Assembly (NCBI GenBank): GCA_910577115.1 | Contig: CAJTMC010000046.1 | Location: forward strand, 1-28,800 | Length of the DNA stretch: 28,800 nucleotides | Direction: 5' to 3' | Origin: an uncultured Lachnospiraceae bacterium | GTDB taxonomy: Bacteria > Bacillota > Clostridia > Lachnospirales > Lachnospiraceae | Shown: piece by piece, positions 1 to 7,106 of the stretch | Layout of the letters: each line of letters opens with the position of its first letter | Position numbering within the stretch: the first letter of the stretch is position 1 | Made by a program: the position numbers and the translations under genes | The notes under the pieces: model-generated | What the model was told of the DNA's origin: nothing | What the model saw: only the letters and a program-made list of their open reading frames with translations | The model's database searches: none

Positions 1-1
1 T

Positions 2-1039
2 TTGGGGAAGAATATCACGGTAGGGGAGCTGGTGGAACGCTACCTTGCAACGAAAACGGCTGTCAAGCCGAACACGCTCACGAATTACAAATTTGTGCAG
101 AACCTTCTCAGAGGCGAGAACTTTAATGACAAAAAGATATCGCAGGTAAAGACATCGGACGCAAAGCTGTTCCTGATCAAGCTCCAGCAGGACGGGCGGC
201 ATTACAGCACCGTCAAGACGGTGCGGGGCGTCCTGCGCCCGGCTTTCCAGATGGCGGTCGATGATGACGTGCTGGTGAAGAACCCCTTCGGCTTTGAGCT
301 TGCCGGGGTGGTGGTCAATGACAGCGTGACGAGGGAAGCCATCACAAAAGGCCAGATGCGGAAGTTCTTAAAATTCATCCATGACGACAATGTCTATTGC
401 AAGTATTATGAAGTGGTCTATATCCTTTTCCATACGGGGATGCGCATTTCGGAATTCTGCGGACTGACGCTGCGGGATATCGATCTGGAAAACAAGGTCA
501 TCAATATCGACCACCAGCTACAGCGTACTTCCGATATGCGGCTGGTCATCGAATCCACCAAGACGAATGCGGGGACAAGGAAGCTGCCCATGACGGAGGA
601 CGTGGCGCAGTGCTTCCGGGCGGTCATCGAGGACAGGGAAGAACCGGAGTACGAGAGAGTGGTGGACGGTTATGCTGGATTCCTTTTCACGGACAAGAAC
701 GGCTACCCAGAAGTAGCCATGCATTGGGAACACCGCTTCAACCACATGGTCAAGCGGTACAACGATATCTACCGGGTGCAGATGCCAAACATCACGCCCC
801 ATGTCTGCCGCCATACCTACTGCAGCAACATGGCAAAATCGGGCATGAACCCCAAGACGCTCCAATACCTGATGGGGCATAGCGATATCGGGGTGACGCT
901 AAATACCTACACGCATCTTGGGCTGGAAGATGCCACAGACGAGCTGCGCCGGATGGAGGATTTGGAGAACGCCAGAAAGGAACTGGAAAAGAACAAGGAG
1001 GAGAAGCCCGTTTCACAGAAGATGTTCCGGGCAATCTGA
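2..1039 (+). CDS. int: Tn916-family tyrosine integrase, 5' end beyond window
   Basis: This is the core-binding and catalytic part of a Tn916-type tyrosine recombinase, which cuts and rejoins DNA to integrate and excise an ICE-like element. The catalytic set is visible: Arg in HTGMRISEF, Lys in the TKTNAGTRKLPM strand, the HxxR box in HVCRHTYCSN, the second His in MGHSD and the nucleophile Tyr in NTYTHLG. The protein aligns from its first residue with about residue 77 of the complete integrase at 26708-27973, so the N-terminal arm-binding domain lies left of the window and the TTG at position 2 is not the true start. By eye the proteins are about three quarters identical, but this copy is clearly more GC-rich. 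A strong terminator follows. Confidence 0.93.
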   Translation: MGKNITVGELVERYLATKTAVKPNTLTNYKFVQNLLRGENFNDKKISQVKTSDAKLFLIKLQQDGRHYSTVKTVRGVLRPAFQMAVDDDVLVKNPFGFELAGVVVNDSVTREAITKGQMRKFLKFIHDDNVYCKYYEVVYILFHTGMRISEFCGLTLRDIDLENKVINIDHQLQRTSDMRLVIESTKTNAGTRKLPMTEDVAQCFRAVIEDREEPEYERVVDGYAGFLFTDKNGYPEVAMHWEHRFNHMVKRYNDIYRVQMPNITPHVCRHTYCSNMAKSGMNPKTLQYLMGHSDIGVTLNTYTHLGLEDATDELRRMEDLENARKELEKNKEEKPVSQKMFRAI

Positions 1040-1056
1040 ATAAAGAGAGTTTTTGC

Positions 1057-1081
1057 GCCCTGCTTCGGCAGGGCATTTTTT
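1057..1081 (+). terminator. Intrinsic terminator after the first integrase
   Basis: Perfect 7-bp stem GCCCTGC / GCAGGGC closed by a TTCG tetraloop and followed by a run of T. It lies 18 bases after the integrase stop codon. Confidence 0.9.
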
Positions 1082-1104
1082 TGATGAACTATTAAAGAGA
1101 CATA

Positions 1105-1133
1105 TTGTGTATATCAGCTAAACGCTTTATAAT
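1105..1133 (+). promoter_or_regulatory. Sigma-A type promoter for the HNH-like gene
   Basis: A -35-like TTGTGT at 1105-1110 and a consensus -10 TATAAT at 1128-1133 are separated by exactly 17 bases. They lie between the integrase terminator and the next gene, so that gene appears to be a separate transcription unit. Confidence 0.6.
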
Positions 1134-1185
1134 GAATACTTAAGAAGATTTGCGAAAAATGGTGAAAGATGTGAAAGGATATTTT

Positions 1186-2235
1186 ATGCCAAAGCTAATT
1201 GATACACCTGAAGGAACTGATATGATCGGTGTTCGTAAAAAAGTGAACAATTTGCTTTCAAAAGCAAGAAATAGTGCAAAACCGGATAAATGTATTTTAT
1301 GTGGAAAGCCTCAAACAAGTTTTTGCAATTCACATTCGGTTCCGCAATTATCACTTAAGAATATTGCCGAGAATGGAAAAGTGTTACATGCGTCAGTGTT
1401 GATGGGAATAGATGTTATAGATATTGAAAAAGGGGTTAATAACTCAGGTACATTTCATTTTATATGCAATGAATGTGATGGGACGTTTTTTCAAGATTAT
1501 GAGAACGAGCAGAATTTAAAAGCAATGCCCACTGATAAAATGCTTGCGGAAATTGCAGTAAAGAATATACTATTGCAATTAAGTAAACGAGGACAGGAAA
1601 AAGAACTGTATCGTGAATTGCAAAAAGAATTTCATGCTTATACTAATTTGGAGGATTTGGAAGAGATTAAAGAATTAGATGTAAAAGATTATACAGAAGA
1701 ACTACAGTTTCATAAGGACATTGCTGATAAAAATATTGCGGGCGGATATCAGATATTATATTGGTCTGTGTTACCCTATAAAGTTCCCATTGCAATTCAG
1801 AGTGCCATTGCTTTGGCGAAAGATTTAGAGGGGAATGAAGTCAATGATGTTTTTGATATGTCAGACACGGTGAGAATGCAGTTTTTGCATTTGGTGATTT
1901 TGCCTTTGAAAGAAGAAAGCGTCATTTTAGCATTTTGTCATAAAAGAGATAAATTATATAGAAAATTAAGGCACCAACTAAATAGTTCATCAAAACAGAA
2001 AGTTCTCCAGTTTTTGAATTATATTGTATTTGCATATGCAGAGAATTATTTTATTTCCAAAACGATTCAGATGGATATAGAGTCGAATGAAAAGTTGATA
2101 CAACTTGCTCAGGAAAATACTGGTTATCCAAATCTAGGTTTTTTAGGACCGGATAACTTTTTTGGAATGAAATACCAACCTATACAAATGGACGAAATTC
2201 CAAACTTTTTAGATAGGGATTGGGCGGTGGAGTGA
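1186..2235 (+). CDS. HNH-like zinc-motif protein, function unknown
   Basis: A protein of about 350 residues that I do not recognise by name. Near the N-terminus it has CILCGKPQ, a few residues later CNSHSVPQ, and about 45 residues on FICNECDGTFF followed by YENE. A CxxC pair, a Ser-His-x-x-Pro element and a second CxxC pair form the usual layout of HNH/treble-clef nucleases, so a nuclease or nucleic-acid-binding role is possible but unproven. The rest is mostly alpha-helical with no membrane segments. ATG 1186 is preferred because AAAGGA lies just upstream; ATG 1159 and TTG 1150 are in frame too. The gene is much more AT-rich than the integrase before it, has its own promoter and stands alone between mobile elements, a setting typical of anti-phage cargo. 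Confidence 0.6.
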   Translation: MPKLIDTPEGTDMIGVRKKVNNLLSKARNSAKPDKCILCGKPQTSFCNSHSVPQLSLKNIAENGKVLHASVLMGIDVIDIEKGVNNSGTFHFICNECDGTFFQDYENEQNLKAMPTDKMLAEIAVKNILLQLSKRGQEKELYRELQKEFHAYTNLEDLEEIKELDVKDYTEELQFHKDIADKNIAGGYQILYWSVLPYKVPIAIQSAIALAKDLEGNEVNDVFDMSDTVRMQFLHLVILPLKEESVILAFCHKRDKLYRKLRHQLNSSSKQKVLQFLNYIVFAYAENYFISKTIQMDIESNEKLIQLAQENTGYPNLGFLGPDNFFGMKYQPIQMDEIPNFLDRDWAVE

Positions 2236-2352
2236 AGAATTAGAACAAGGTATGACATTTAAAAACATTATTACAATATCAAAGCCACTGATACATTGTT
2301 TTATAACACAGGCTCGTGTTAAAACCCCACAGTAGTAAAATCCCCAATTCCT

Positions 2353-2379
2353 ACTACGTTTTTACTACGATTGACGGAA
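2353..2379 (+). repeat. 27-bp imperfect direct repeat, copy 1
   Basis: Pattern ACTACG, five variable bases, then ACTACGATTGACGGAA. The partner copy at 2625-2651 differs at one base outside the variable five. Confidence 0.6.
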
Positions 2380-2507
2380 TCAATATGCCCCGTTTTGCCC
2401 CGATTTGCCATTTTCGTTACATTTTTCACAATCTCCACGAAAAAAGCAAACCTCGCAAATCGCGCCAAAACACGGCAAATCGAGGCATTTTAGGAAGGAG
2501 AAACAAC

Positions 2508-2564
2508 ATGATTAAAATACTTTTCGTGTGCCACGGCACGAGTAAGGACTACTGTTATGTATAA
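2508..2564 (+). CDS. 18-residue peptide frame MIKILFVCHGTS..
   Basis: A short frame with a strong ribosome site (AGGAAGGAG, 7 to 8 bases before ATG). It encodes MIKILFVCHGTSKDYCYV. The first ten residues match the usual start of low-molecular-weight protein tyrosine phosphatases (ILFVCHGN), but the catalytic CxxxxxR loop is not completed. It could be a leader peptide or the remnant of a truncated phosphatase gene. Translation is plausible; function is unknown. Confidence 0.35.
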   Translation: MIKILFVCHGTSKDYCYV

Positions 2565-2624
2565 TGCACTATGGGGGAGTGTGGGGCATATATCGGCATT
2601 GTATGACCTTTACTGTGCTACGGC

Positions 2625-2651
2625 ACTACGGTCGGACTACGAATGACGGAA
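2625..2651 (+). repeat. 27-bp imperfect direct repeat, copy 2
   Basis: ACTACG, five variable bases, then ACTACGAATGACGGAA; partner of the copy at 2353-2379, 272 bases upstream. Confidence 0.6.
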
Positions 2652-2701
2652 GAGAAAATAGTATCTGTAGAAGTGCTTTGTAGCCGGGTAGTAACCCTTA
2701 A

Positions 2702-2755
2702 AACGATAGCAAATTCCTATCGTTAAATGGTAGAACCCCCTAAATACTATCGTTA
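2702..2755 (+). repeat. Inverted and direct TATCGTT repeats
   Basis: AACGATAG (2702-2709) and CTATCGTT (2717-2724) form a perfect 8-bp inverted repeat with a 7-base loop. CTATCGTTA recurs at 2747-2755, exactly 30 bases after the first CTATCGTTA, and both copies are followed by ATG(G)TAG-like sequence. The layout resembles a protein-binding or iteron site upstream of the Xis-like gene. Confidence 0.5.
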
Positions 2756-2861
2756 TAATGTAGGAAATGAGTAGTACGAGAAACTACTTGATTTCCGAGA
2801 ACTGCTGAGTGATATATGTCACGAGCCTTTATGGGCAATAAACCAAAGGAGCGTGACGCAT

Positions 2862-3110
2862 ATGCAGAAATCAACAGGAATTTATGAACTGTCTATCCAG
2901 GAGAAATATATGCTTTCCCTTAAAGAGGCAGGAGTTTACTTCAACATCGGTATTAAGAAAATGAGAAGAATGGCAGAACTGAATGAAGGTGGGTTTGCCT
3001 TATTCAATGGAAACAGATGGATTATTTGCCGACCGAAGTTTGAAGAATATTTATTGAAATTGATGAAGAATCCGAGCGAGGCAGCAGAGGTCTTAGATGA
3101 GGATGATTAA
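2862..3110 (+). CDS. Tn916 Xis-like excisionase / DNA-binding protein
   Basis: Small protein (82 residues) of the Tn916 Xis type, winged-helix proteins that bind element ends and steer integrase toward excision. The diagnostic run is visible: EKYMLSLKEAGVYFNIGIKK, then MRRMAE, then FNGNRWIICRPKFEEYL. It closely parallels the Xis-like protein at 26216-26410. ATG 2862 is chosen because AAAGGAG lies about ten bases upstream; the in-frame GTG at 2853 would sit on that site. The 20-residue acidic tail (AAEVLDEDD) is longer than in Tn916 Xis. No integrase follows it directly, so it may act with a distant integrase or as a regulator of the genes that follow. Confidence 0.75.
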   Translation: MQKSTGIYELSIQEKYMLSLKEAGVYFNIGIKKMRRMAELNEGGFALFNGNRWIICRPKFEEYLLKLMKNPSEAAEVLDEDD

Positions 3111-3111
3111 A

Positions 3112-3450
3112 ATGTTGGATATGTTTTGTCATCAATACCACGTTGAGACGGTTGTTCTTTTGTCCCAACAAAAACCGGATGACACGATAGAGATTGACCT
3201 GGACTTGGATGAACTGGATGCAACCAGTGTCGAGTTGAAAGCCACCTATCAGGAAATCAAAGATTATGTGCTGAAAGAATTTGGCTTGAAGGTTTCAAGT
3301 TTATATATTTCTCAGATAAAACGCAAATGTGGAATTGAAGTGGGAGAAAACTATAACCTTCCAAAATCAGAAAATGCAAGAGTTCCACAATGTCCGAAAG
3401 AGAAAGAAGATGCTATCAAGGCTGCCCTGAAATATTTTGCGATGATCTAA
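3112..3450 (+). CDS. Protein with RlmCD C-terminal-like start (HVETVVLLS)
   Basis: Protein of about 112 residues. It begins MLDMFCHQYHVETVVLLS, which resembles the last residues of the 23S rRNA uracil methyltransferase RlmCD/RumA (HVExVVLLS). It continues with an acidic stretch (DDTIEIDLDLDELDAT) and a helical domain (ATYQEIKDYVLKEFGLKVSS, then LYISQIKRKCGIEVGENYNL). As I recall, this second part is common in clostridial mobile elements and is usually labelled RNA methyltransferase only because of the N-terminal piece; no SAM-binding motifs or catalytic Cys box are present. The 3' end of rumA is a known ICE insertion target, so the first codons may derive from an old attachment site. GAGG 9 bases upstream supports ATG 3112; the reading frame overlaps the end of the Xis-like gene if started at 3097. 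Confidence 0.7.
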   Translation: MLDMFCHQYHVETVVLLSQQKPDDTIEIDLDLDELDATSVELKATYQEIKDYVLKEFGLKVSSLYISQIKRKCGIEVGENYNLPKSENARVPQCPKEKEDAIKAALKYFAMI

Positions 3451-3480
3451 GACATTGCTGATTTCAAGGAGGAATAACAC

Positions 3481-3852
3481 ATGAAAAGCACATTTGAAAA
3501 AATGGGTGGAACCTACACACTGGGAGCAGATGGAATTTACTATCCGAATCTTGTCAGTAAAGATGAAGAACCGCATTATGGGAAGTACGGAAGGATGCGA
3601 AGGCAGTATCTGAAAGAACATCGTCCGGCAATTTATTCATTGTGTATGCTGGAAGACAAACTGACGGAACATCTGAATGCTGTGGATGATGAGGCACAGG
3701 AGAGGATGGATATTCTGGTGCTTCAGATGATGAAGAAGCAGGGAATTACGGAAGAACTGAAAGCTCGTGACCAGATGGCGTGGATTGGAGCTGTAAATAA
3801 TATCCGAAATGCTGCGGAAGAGATTGTGTTGAAAGAATTGATTTACAGGTAA
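3481..3852 (+). CDS. tnpV: TnpV family transposon-encoded protein
   Basis: Protein of 123 residues with the TnpV pattern: an N-terminal GGTYTLGADGIYYPNL hairpin, then GKYGRMRRQYLKEHRPAIYS, a long helical middle, and the C-terminal DQMAWIGAVNNIRNAAEEIV. TnpV proteins travel with mobilisable and conjugative elements of Clostridia; their biochemical role is not known. AAGGAGG 8 bases upstream fixes ATG 3481. It follows the RlmCD-tail gene by 30 bases in the same direction, so the Xis-like, RlmCD-tail and TnpV genes probably form one operon, closed by the inverted repeat at 3855-3901. Confidence 0.8.
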   Translation: MKSTFEKMGGTYTLGADGIYYPNLVSKDEEPHYGKYGRMRRQYLKEHRPAIYSLCMLEDKLTEHLNAVDDEAQERMDILVLQMMKKQGITEELKARDQMAWIGAVNNIRNAAEEIVLKELIYR

Positions 3853-3854
3853 AC

Positions 3855-3901
3855 AAAGAGCTGAACAAGTAGGACGAAAAATCCCATTTGTTCAGTTCTT
3901 T
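3855..3901. terminator. Long inverted repeat between convergent operons
   Basis: AAAGAGCTGAACAA and TTGTTCAGTTCTTT pair over 14 bases with one mismatch around a 19-base loop. It lies just after the tnpV stop, between convergent genes. The T-tract is weak (TTTGAGTTT), so termination is likely but not certain. Confidence 0.6.
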
Positions 3902-3931
3902 GAGTTTATAAGGGGGTAAAGAGACACTAAA

Positions 3932-4333
3932 TTACAATTCCATATCATGTGATTTTTTCTTGGACCTGCCAGGCCGGCTTCTTCGCATTTCCTGTTTTCG
4001 ATGATATTCAAGTTCCCATATCCGATGGGAGAAAACATCAGGATCTTCCACATTAAGATAATCTACCTCTTCGGCTGCAATGTCACGGCGGTGATAGTCA
4101 TAATATTTACCAAAAGTTGCTTTGAGTTGGGCAATTAGCTTATCCTGGAAATCTGGACGGATCCGGATTCGGGTGTCCAATAATTCAAGATATTGCCCTG
4201 GTTCCGGAACAAATGATTCTTCACGGAAAGCCGCTGCATCTTTTTTGAGCTGGGCTTTGAGGGAAACATCCTGAGAATCCAGTATGTCCAGATTTTTGTT
4301 CATCTGGTCATATTTCTTAGAAAGATTGGTCAT
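3932..4333 (-). CDS. Hypothetical protein, third gene of parMR operon
   Basis: A charged, mostly helical protein of 133 residues that I do not recognise. It begins with a predicted coiled region (MTNLSKKYDQMNKNLDILDS), has a middle segment with PEPGQYLELLDTRIRIRPDF, and ends in a basic tail (RRSRPGRSKKK). The basic tail suggests nucleic-acid contact. Its start codon overlaps the stop of the ParR-like gene by ATGA, so the two are translationally coupled. That points to a role in the same maintenance module, but no function can be assigned from sequence. Confidence 0.6.
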   Translation of the reverse strand: MTNLSKKYDQMNKNLDILDSQDVSLKAQLKKDAAAFREESFVPEPGQYLELLDTRIRIRPDFQDKLIAQLKATFGKYYDYHRRDIAAEEVDYLNVEDPDVFSHRIWELEYHRKQEMRRSRPGRSKKKSHDMEL

Positions 4334-4650
4334 GCCCTGCTTTGGGGCTCCCTTTGTGTCAGTCCTGCTGTCAGCCCGGAGAGGAAGAGGGGAAGTGCAT
4401 GTTCCAGGCTCCTTTCCACTGCCTCTACGATCTGGTTTACAAAATGTTCTTCCCGTTTCCTTGTTTCCAGATAAGGGTCTTCCTGTGTGCGGTAATAACG
4501 GTCAAAATAATCGACCAGGGCGAGGGCAATTACATGGCTGTAGGATTTGAATTCCTGCTTATCCATGGTCTGCAGATATTCCCAGGCTTTCCTTTGCAGA
4601 TCTTTCTCCAGATTAAAGCGGAGGTTTGTGCTTCGGATATTGTTTCTCAT
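4330..4650 (-). CDS. ParR-like centromere-binding protein (candidate)
   Basis: Protein of 106 residues directly downstream of the ParM-like gene. It starts with a basic, ribbon-helix-helix-like segment (NNIRSTNLRFNLEKDLQRKA), followed by helices with KSYSHVIALALVDYFDRYY, and has a hydrophobic C-terminal part. In ParMRC systems the gene after parM encodes ParR, which binds the parC repeats and caps the ParM filament. Position, size and N-terminal character fit; sequence similarity alone would not decide it. Its ribosome site is formed by the last codons of parM (AGG AGG GAG), showing translational coupling. Confidence 0.65.
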   Translation of the reverse strand: MRNNIRSTNLRFNLEKDLQRKAWEYLQTMDKQEFKSYSHVIALALVDYFDRYYRTQEDPYLETRKREEHFVNQIVEAVERSLEHALPLFLSGLTAGLTQREPQSRA

Positions 4651-4653
4651 CGG

Positions 4654-5571
4654 CTACTCCCTCCTTTTCAGGTTCATCTGTGCCAGATATTCGTAACCTT
4701 TCGCTGTAGCACAGATATCATCAAGGATTGTGACACGGGCTTTGTCATACGTTCCAAAATTCTGGATCAGGCAGCCGCCACCGCCTACCACGTACAGCCG
4801 CATCAGGTCAGGGTTGTATTCATATTTGCGGAGTGTGACGAAAATATCAGCTACATACTGTCTGGCAACTGCTGTAATGCAGTCCAGATACGGTGCGGCA
4901 ATATCAGCTGTTCCGAACCGAAGAATCTGTTCTACGGTAGATTCCTCGATTTTTACTCCAAACCTGTCCAGAATGGCATTCTTTGCGGCAATCATGCACT
5001 GGTTTACCCCGAATTTTTCTGTCCAGCAGCGGCTCTCCTGAGCTTTTTTGTTGTTGATATATAGGATATTCATGGTTCCGTTCCCGATATCTGCAAGGAG
5101 ATGGGTTCCCTTAAAATCTCCCAGATGGTTCACAACAGCCGGATATCCCTGTGGGTAAAGACTGCATCCCACAAAGCGGATGTGATAGTCTTTGCTGTTA
5201 AATGAGAAGCGGACTTCCGAGTTTTGGAGCAGATAGGAGCGGAATGCCTCACGCTGGTTCCGGATCCATGTCAGGGGAAGCCCGGCAGCCAGATGGACAT
5301 CTGCTTCATGGATGGAAAAGACATTTAATTCCCGTGCCACTGCCATCAGTGTCAGGAGATAATAATCTTCATCCATAGCCTTATCCGGGATAAATTCTTT
5401 GTGCCCTTCGCCGATCCGGTAATAGGTTCCGTTGTATTGAAGAATGTTTCCCGTAAAGATTGGCTCTGTTTCGTAAGCGGTGATTCCGGTAGGGGTGACC
5501 GTGTTGGCAGTTTTCATGTTGCCGTAGCCATGATCCACGGCAATGATTTTTGTGTTTCTGATTTCTCTCAT
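4654..5571 (-). CDS. parM: ParM/StbA-family actin-like segregation ATPase
   Basis: Actin-fold protein of 305 residues that should polymerise with ATP and push element copies apart. Visible actin motifs: phosphate-1 IIAVDHGYGNMKTA near the N-terminus, phosphate-2 LLADIGNGTMNIL around residue 170, and the adenosine motif YVVGGGGCLI around residue 262. Length fits plasmid and ICE ParM homologues. GGAGGG nine bases before ATG 5571 supports the start. It heads a three-gene minus-strand operon with the ParR-like gene. The upstream region carries three 11-bp-spaced ATTGAG repeats and a dyad, as expected for a parC/promoter region. A parM module implies a plasmid or excised circular ICE stage. Confidence 0.85.
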   Translation of the reverse strand: MREIRNTKIIAVDHGYGNMKTANTVTPTGITAYETEPIFTGNILQYNGTYYRIGEGHKEFIPDKAMDEDYYLLTLMAVARELNVFSIHEADVHLAAGLPLTWIRNQREAFRSYLLQNSEVRFSFNSKDYHIRFVGCSLYPQGYPAVVNHLGDFKGTHLLADIGNGTMNILYINNKKAQESRCWTEKFGVNQCMIAAKNAILDRFGVKIEESTVEQILRFGTADIAAPYLDCITAVARQYVADIFVTLRKYEYNPDLMRLYVVGGGGCLIQNFGTYDKARVTILDDICATAKGYEYLAQMNLKRRE

Positions 5572-5604
5572 AAAAAATCCCTCCTGTTTTTGTATTGATT
5601 TCCT

Positions 5605-5638
5605 CAGCAGTTCGTACCTGTGTAGTACTGGCCTGCTG
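5605..5638. promoter_or_regulatory. Interrupted dyad in the parM leader
   Basis: CAGCAG and GTAC on the left mirror GTAC and CTGCTG on the right around a 7-base centre. The dyad lies about 35 bases before the parM start. It may be an operator or leader hairpin; no binding protein can be named. Confidence 0.4.
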
Positions 5639-5672
5639 TGGGATAAGCATACAAAAATCAGAAAGGGAAGGC

Positions 5673-5700
5673 ATTGAGCAGAAATTGAGTTTGAATTGAG
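5673..5700. repeat. Three ATTGAG repeats at exact 11-bp spacing (parC-like)
   Basis: ATTGAG occurs at 5673, 5684 and 5695, spaced exactly 11 bp, about 100 to 130 bases upstream of parM. In plasmid R1 the parC centromere consists of 11-bp repeats next to parM that bind ParR. Function here is inferred from spacing and position. Confidence 0.5.
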
Positions 5701-5806
5701 AAAAAAGAGATATGTGATTATGATAATAGGGAAAATGTAGGGGGATGTTGTTCAATAAGATATTTTTGTGCTATGCTTGAATTCGTTACAATAATTAAAG
5801 AAAACT

Positions 5807-5846
5807 GCTATTTATATGAACCATATATAATAGCAGCTTTGTTTTA
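5807..5846. terminator. Hairpin with T-rich flanks, possibly bidirectional
   Basis: CTGCTATTTATATG pairs with CATATATAATAGCAG (one bulged base). The plus strand continues with CTTTGTTTT and the minus strand with TTTTCTTT, so it could end transcription either way. It lies between the parMR region and the AraC gene. Confidence 0.5.
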
Positions 5847-6063
5847 GCTTATTGGATTTGCAAAAACTGTATCTTGAAGTGAATGTTGCAGAAGAAAAAG
5901 ACTAAACGACGCAACTGAGGTGGGCGGAGAAAAAAGGATAAACAGATTCTTCCGATATTACAAAGAAACTAGTTTTTGTGGAATTACTTTTACACAGACA
6001 CAGATTCCGGGATGTCATCCGGTTACAATTCATGACTTAAAAAAGGTGTACAAAGTGAATAAA
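5847..6063. other. Spacer without a supported gene
   Basis: A plus-strand frame from GTG 5920 runs into the 3' end of the AraC gene on the other strand and contains FFRYYKETSF and TQTQIPGCHP. It has no clear start signal and I do not recognise it; it may be a remnant of a lost gene. Nothing else was identified. Confidence 0.4.
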
Positions 6064-6927
6064 TCATTCAGGAAGAATGTTTTTGTCTTTTCGTATTTCA
6101 GAAGGTGTTGCATCGAAATGTGAGCGAAATAGGTGTCTGAAAAGTTTATAATTTGTAAAACCATGTCGTTCTAAAATATCGGATATTTTGTCATTTGTTG
6201 ATATAATGTCACTGTAAATTTTTGAAAGTCTGATTTCATTTTGGTATTCAAGGAAAGTGGTTCCCATACATTTTTTGAAAAATCTGCAGAAATATTTAGG
6301 TTCAAACATTGCTATATTCGAAATTTCTTCCAAAGATATTGGTTTATTATAATTTTCAGATATATAGTTTAGAATAGGTTCCAGTTTTTCGAGATTTTTG
6401 CTTTGCCTCGTCAGATCAGAAGGAATTACCGGCGTACTGAAATTATGATACAATTGAAAAAGGACTTCGAAAAGGAGACTGTTAAAACGAAGTACAGCAC
6501 CATCTGATTCATAATCTACTAAAAACTGCATTTTTGAAAGAGTATCTTTAAATATATCAACTTTACCCTGCTGGACTAGTGTGTCCGCAGGGTCTTTTAG
6601 ATTAAACTCCATTGATTTGGCATTAGGAACAAATTTTTCAAAAAAACTTTTCGGTATCTGAAATACAATTGCCTGATTGGGTTTTGTACATAATGTGGAA
6701 TGTATACGATCTGGGCTGATTATGAGACACTGATTATTTATTAGTTCATATTGGTTGTTTTCAATGACTATTTTCAGTTCACCCTTCTGCATATAGATAA
6801 TTTCAATGGCATCGTGCCAATGAGGGGCAACATAACTGCCTGGATCAACAGAAGTATAAAATCTTACATTTGTTTTATCGTTTAATGGTATCAATTCATA
6901 ATTTGTTGGTGTAAGTACTTTCTCCAT
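6064..6927 (-). CDS. AraC-family transcriptional regulator of the xylan cluster
   Basis: Regulator of 287 residues with the typical order: an N-terminal cupin sensor (APHWHDAIEIIYMQKGELKI, then DRIHS, about residues 30-85) and a C-terminal double helix-turn-helix (ISLEEISNIAMFEPKYFCRF about residues 195-215, and the second from ISDILERHGFTNYKLFRHLF to ATPSEIRK). Such proteins bind a sugar and activate neighbouring transport and hydrolase genes. It is divergent from the symporter-xylosidase operon, with a shared spacer that holds a short palindrome, so control of that operon by xylo-oligosaccharides or xylose is likely. GGAAGG upstream supports ATG 6927. The inducer is inferred from context. 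Confidence 0.88.
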   Translation of the reverse strand: MEKVLTPTNYELIPLNDKTNVRFYTSVDPGSYVAPHWHDAIEIIYMQKGELKIVIENNQYELINNQCLIISPDRIHSTLCTKPNQAIVFQIPKSFFEKFVPNAKSMEFNLKDPADTLVQQGKVDIFKDTLSKMQFLVDYESDGAVLRFNSLLFEVLFQLYHNFSTPVIPSDLTRQSKNLEKLEPILNYISENYNKPISLEEISNIAMFEPKYFCRFFKKCMGTTFLEYQNEIRLSKIYSDIISTNDKISDILERHGFTNYKLFRHLFRSHFDATPSEIRKDKNILPE

Positions 6928-7036
6928 TATCCATTCCTTCCTTTTGCAAAAAAAGAGAATATTGACCTATTAATTAGATACTATCACATCTTGGAAATAA
7001 AAGGCAACTTCTTTATTATATAAATATAAAATCAAT

Positions 7037-7050
7037 CTTGAGCGCACAAG
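7037..7050. promoter_or_regulatory. Palindrome in the AraC/MFS divergent spacer
   Basis: CTTGAGCGCACAAG is a 14-bp near-perfect dyad (CTTG-GCGC-CAAG with mirrored A's), 57 bases before the symporter start. It may be an operator; assignment to the AraC protein is a guess from position. Confidence 0.35.
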
Positions 7051-7106
7051 ATAAGCAACTGATTTTTTGAAAATATTTTATGGTTCTAAAGAATAGGAGG
7101 ATAATA

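Larger units (their letters stand above)
2236..2852. other. Repeat-rich spacer with no convincing gene
   Basis: About 600 bases rich in short repeated words (ACTACG, TATCGTT, GCCCCG). It contains a 27-bp imperfect direct repeat, an inverted/direct repeat cluster near 2702-2755 and one 18-codon reading frame with a good ribosome site. An open frame beginning at 2316 is low-complexity translation of the repeats and I do not consider it a gene. Confidence 0.6.

Noticed and set aside
2316..2564. 82-codon frame in the spacer
   Set aside because: Most of it translates repeat-rich noncoding sequence; only its last 18 codons have a ribosome site and a recognisable motif.
5920..6123. Plus-strand frame overlapping the AraC 3' end
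   Set aside because: No usable start signal, overlaps a well-supported gene antisense, and no recognisable family; kept only as a note in the spacer.
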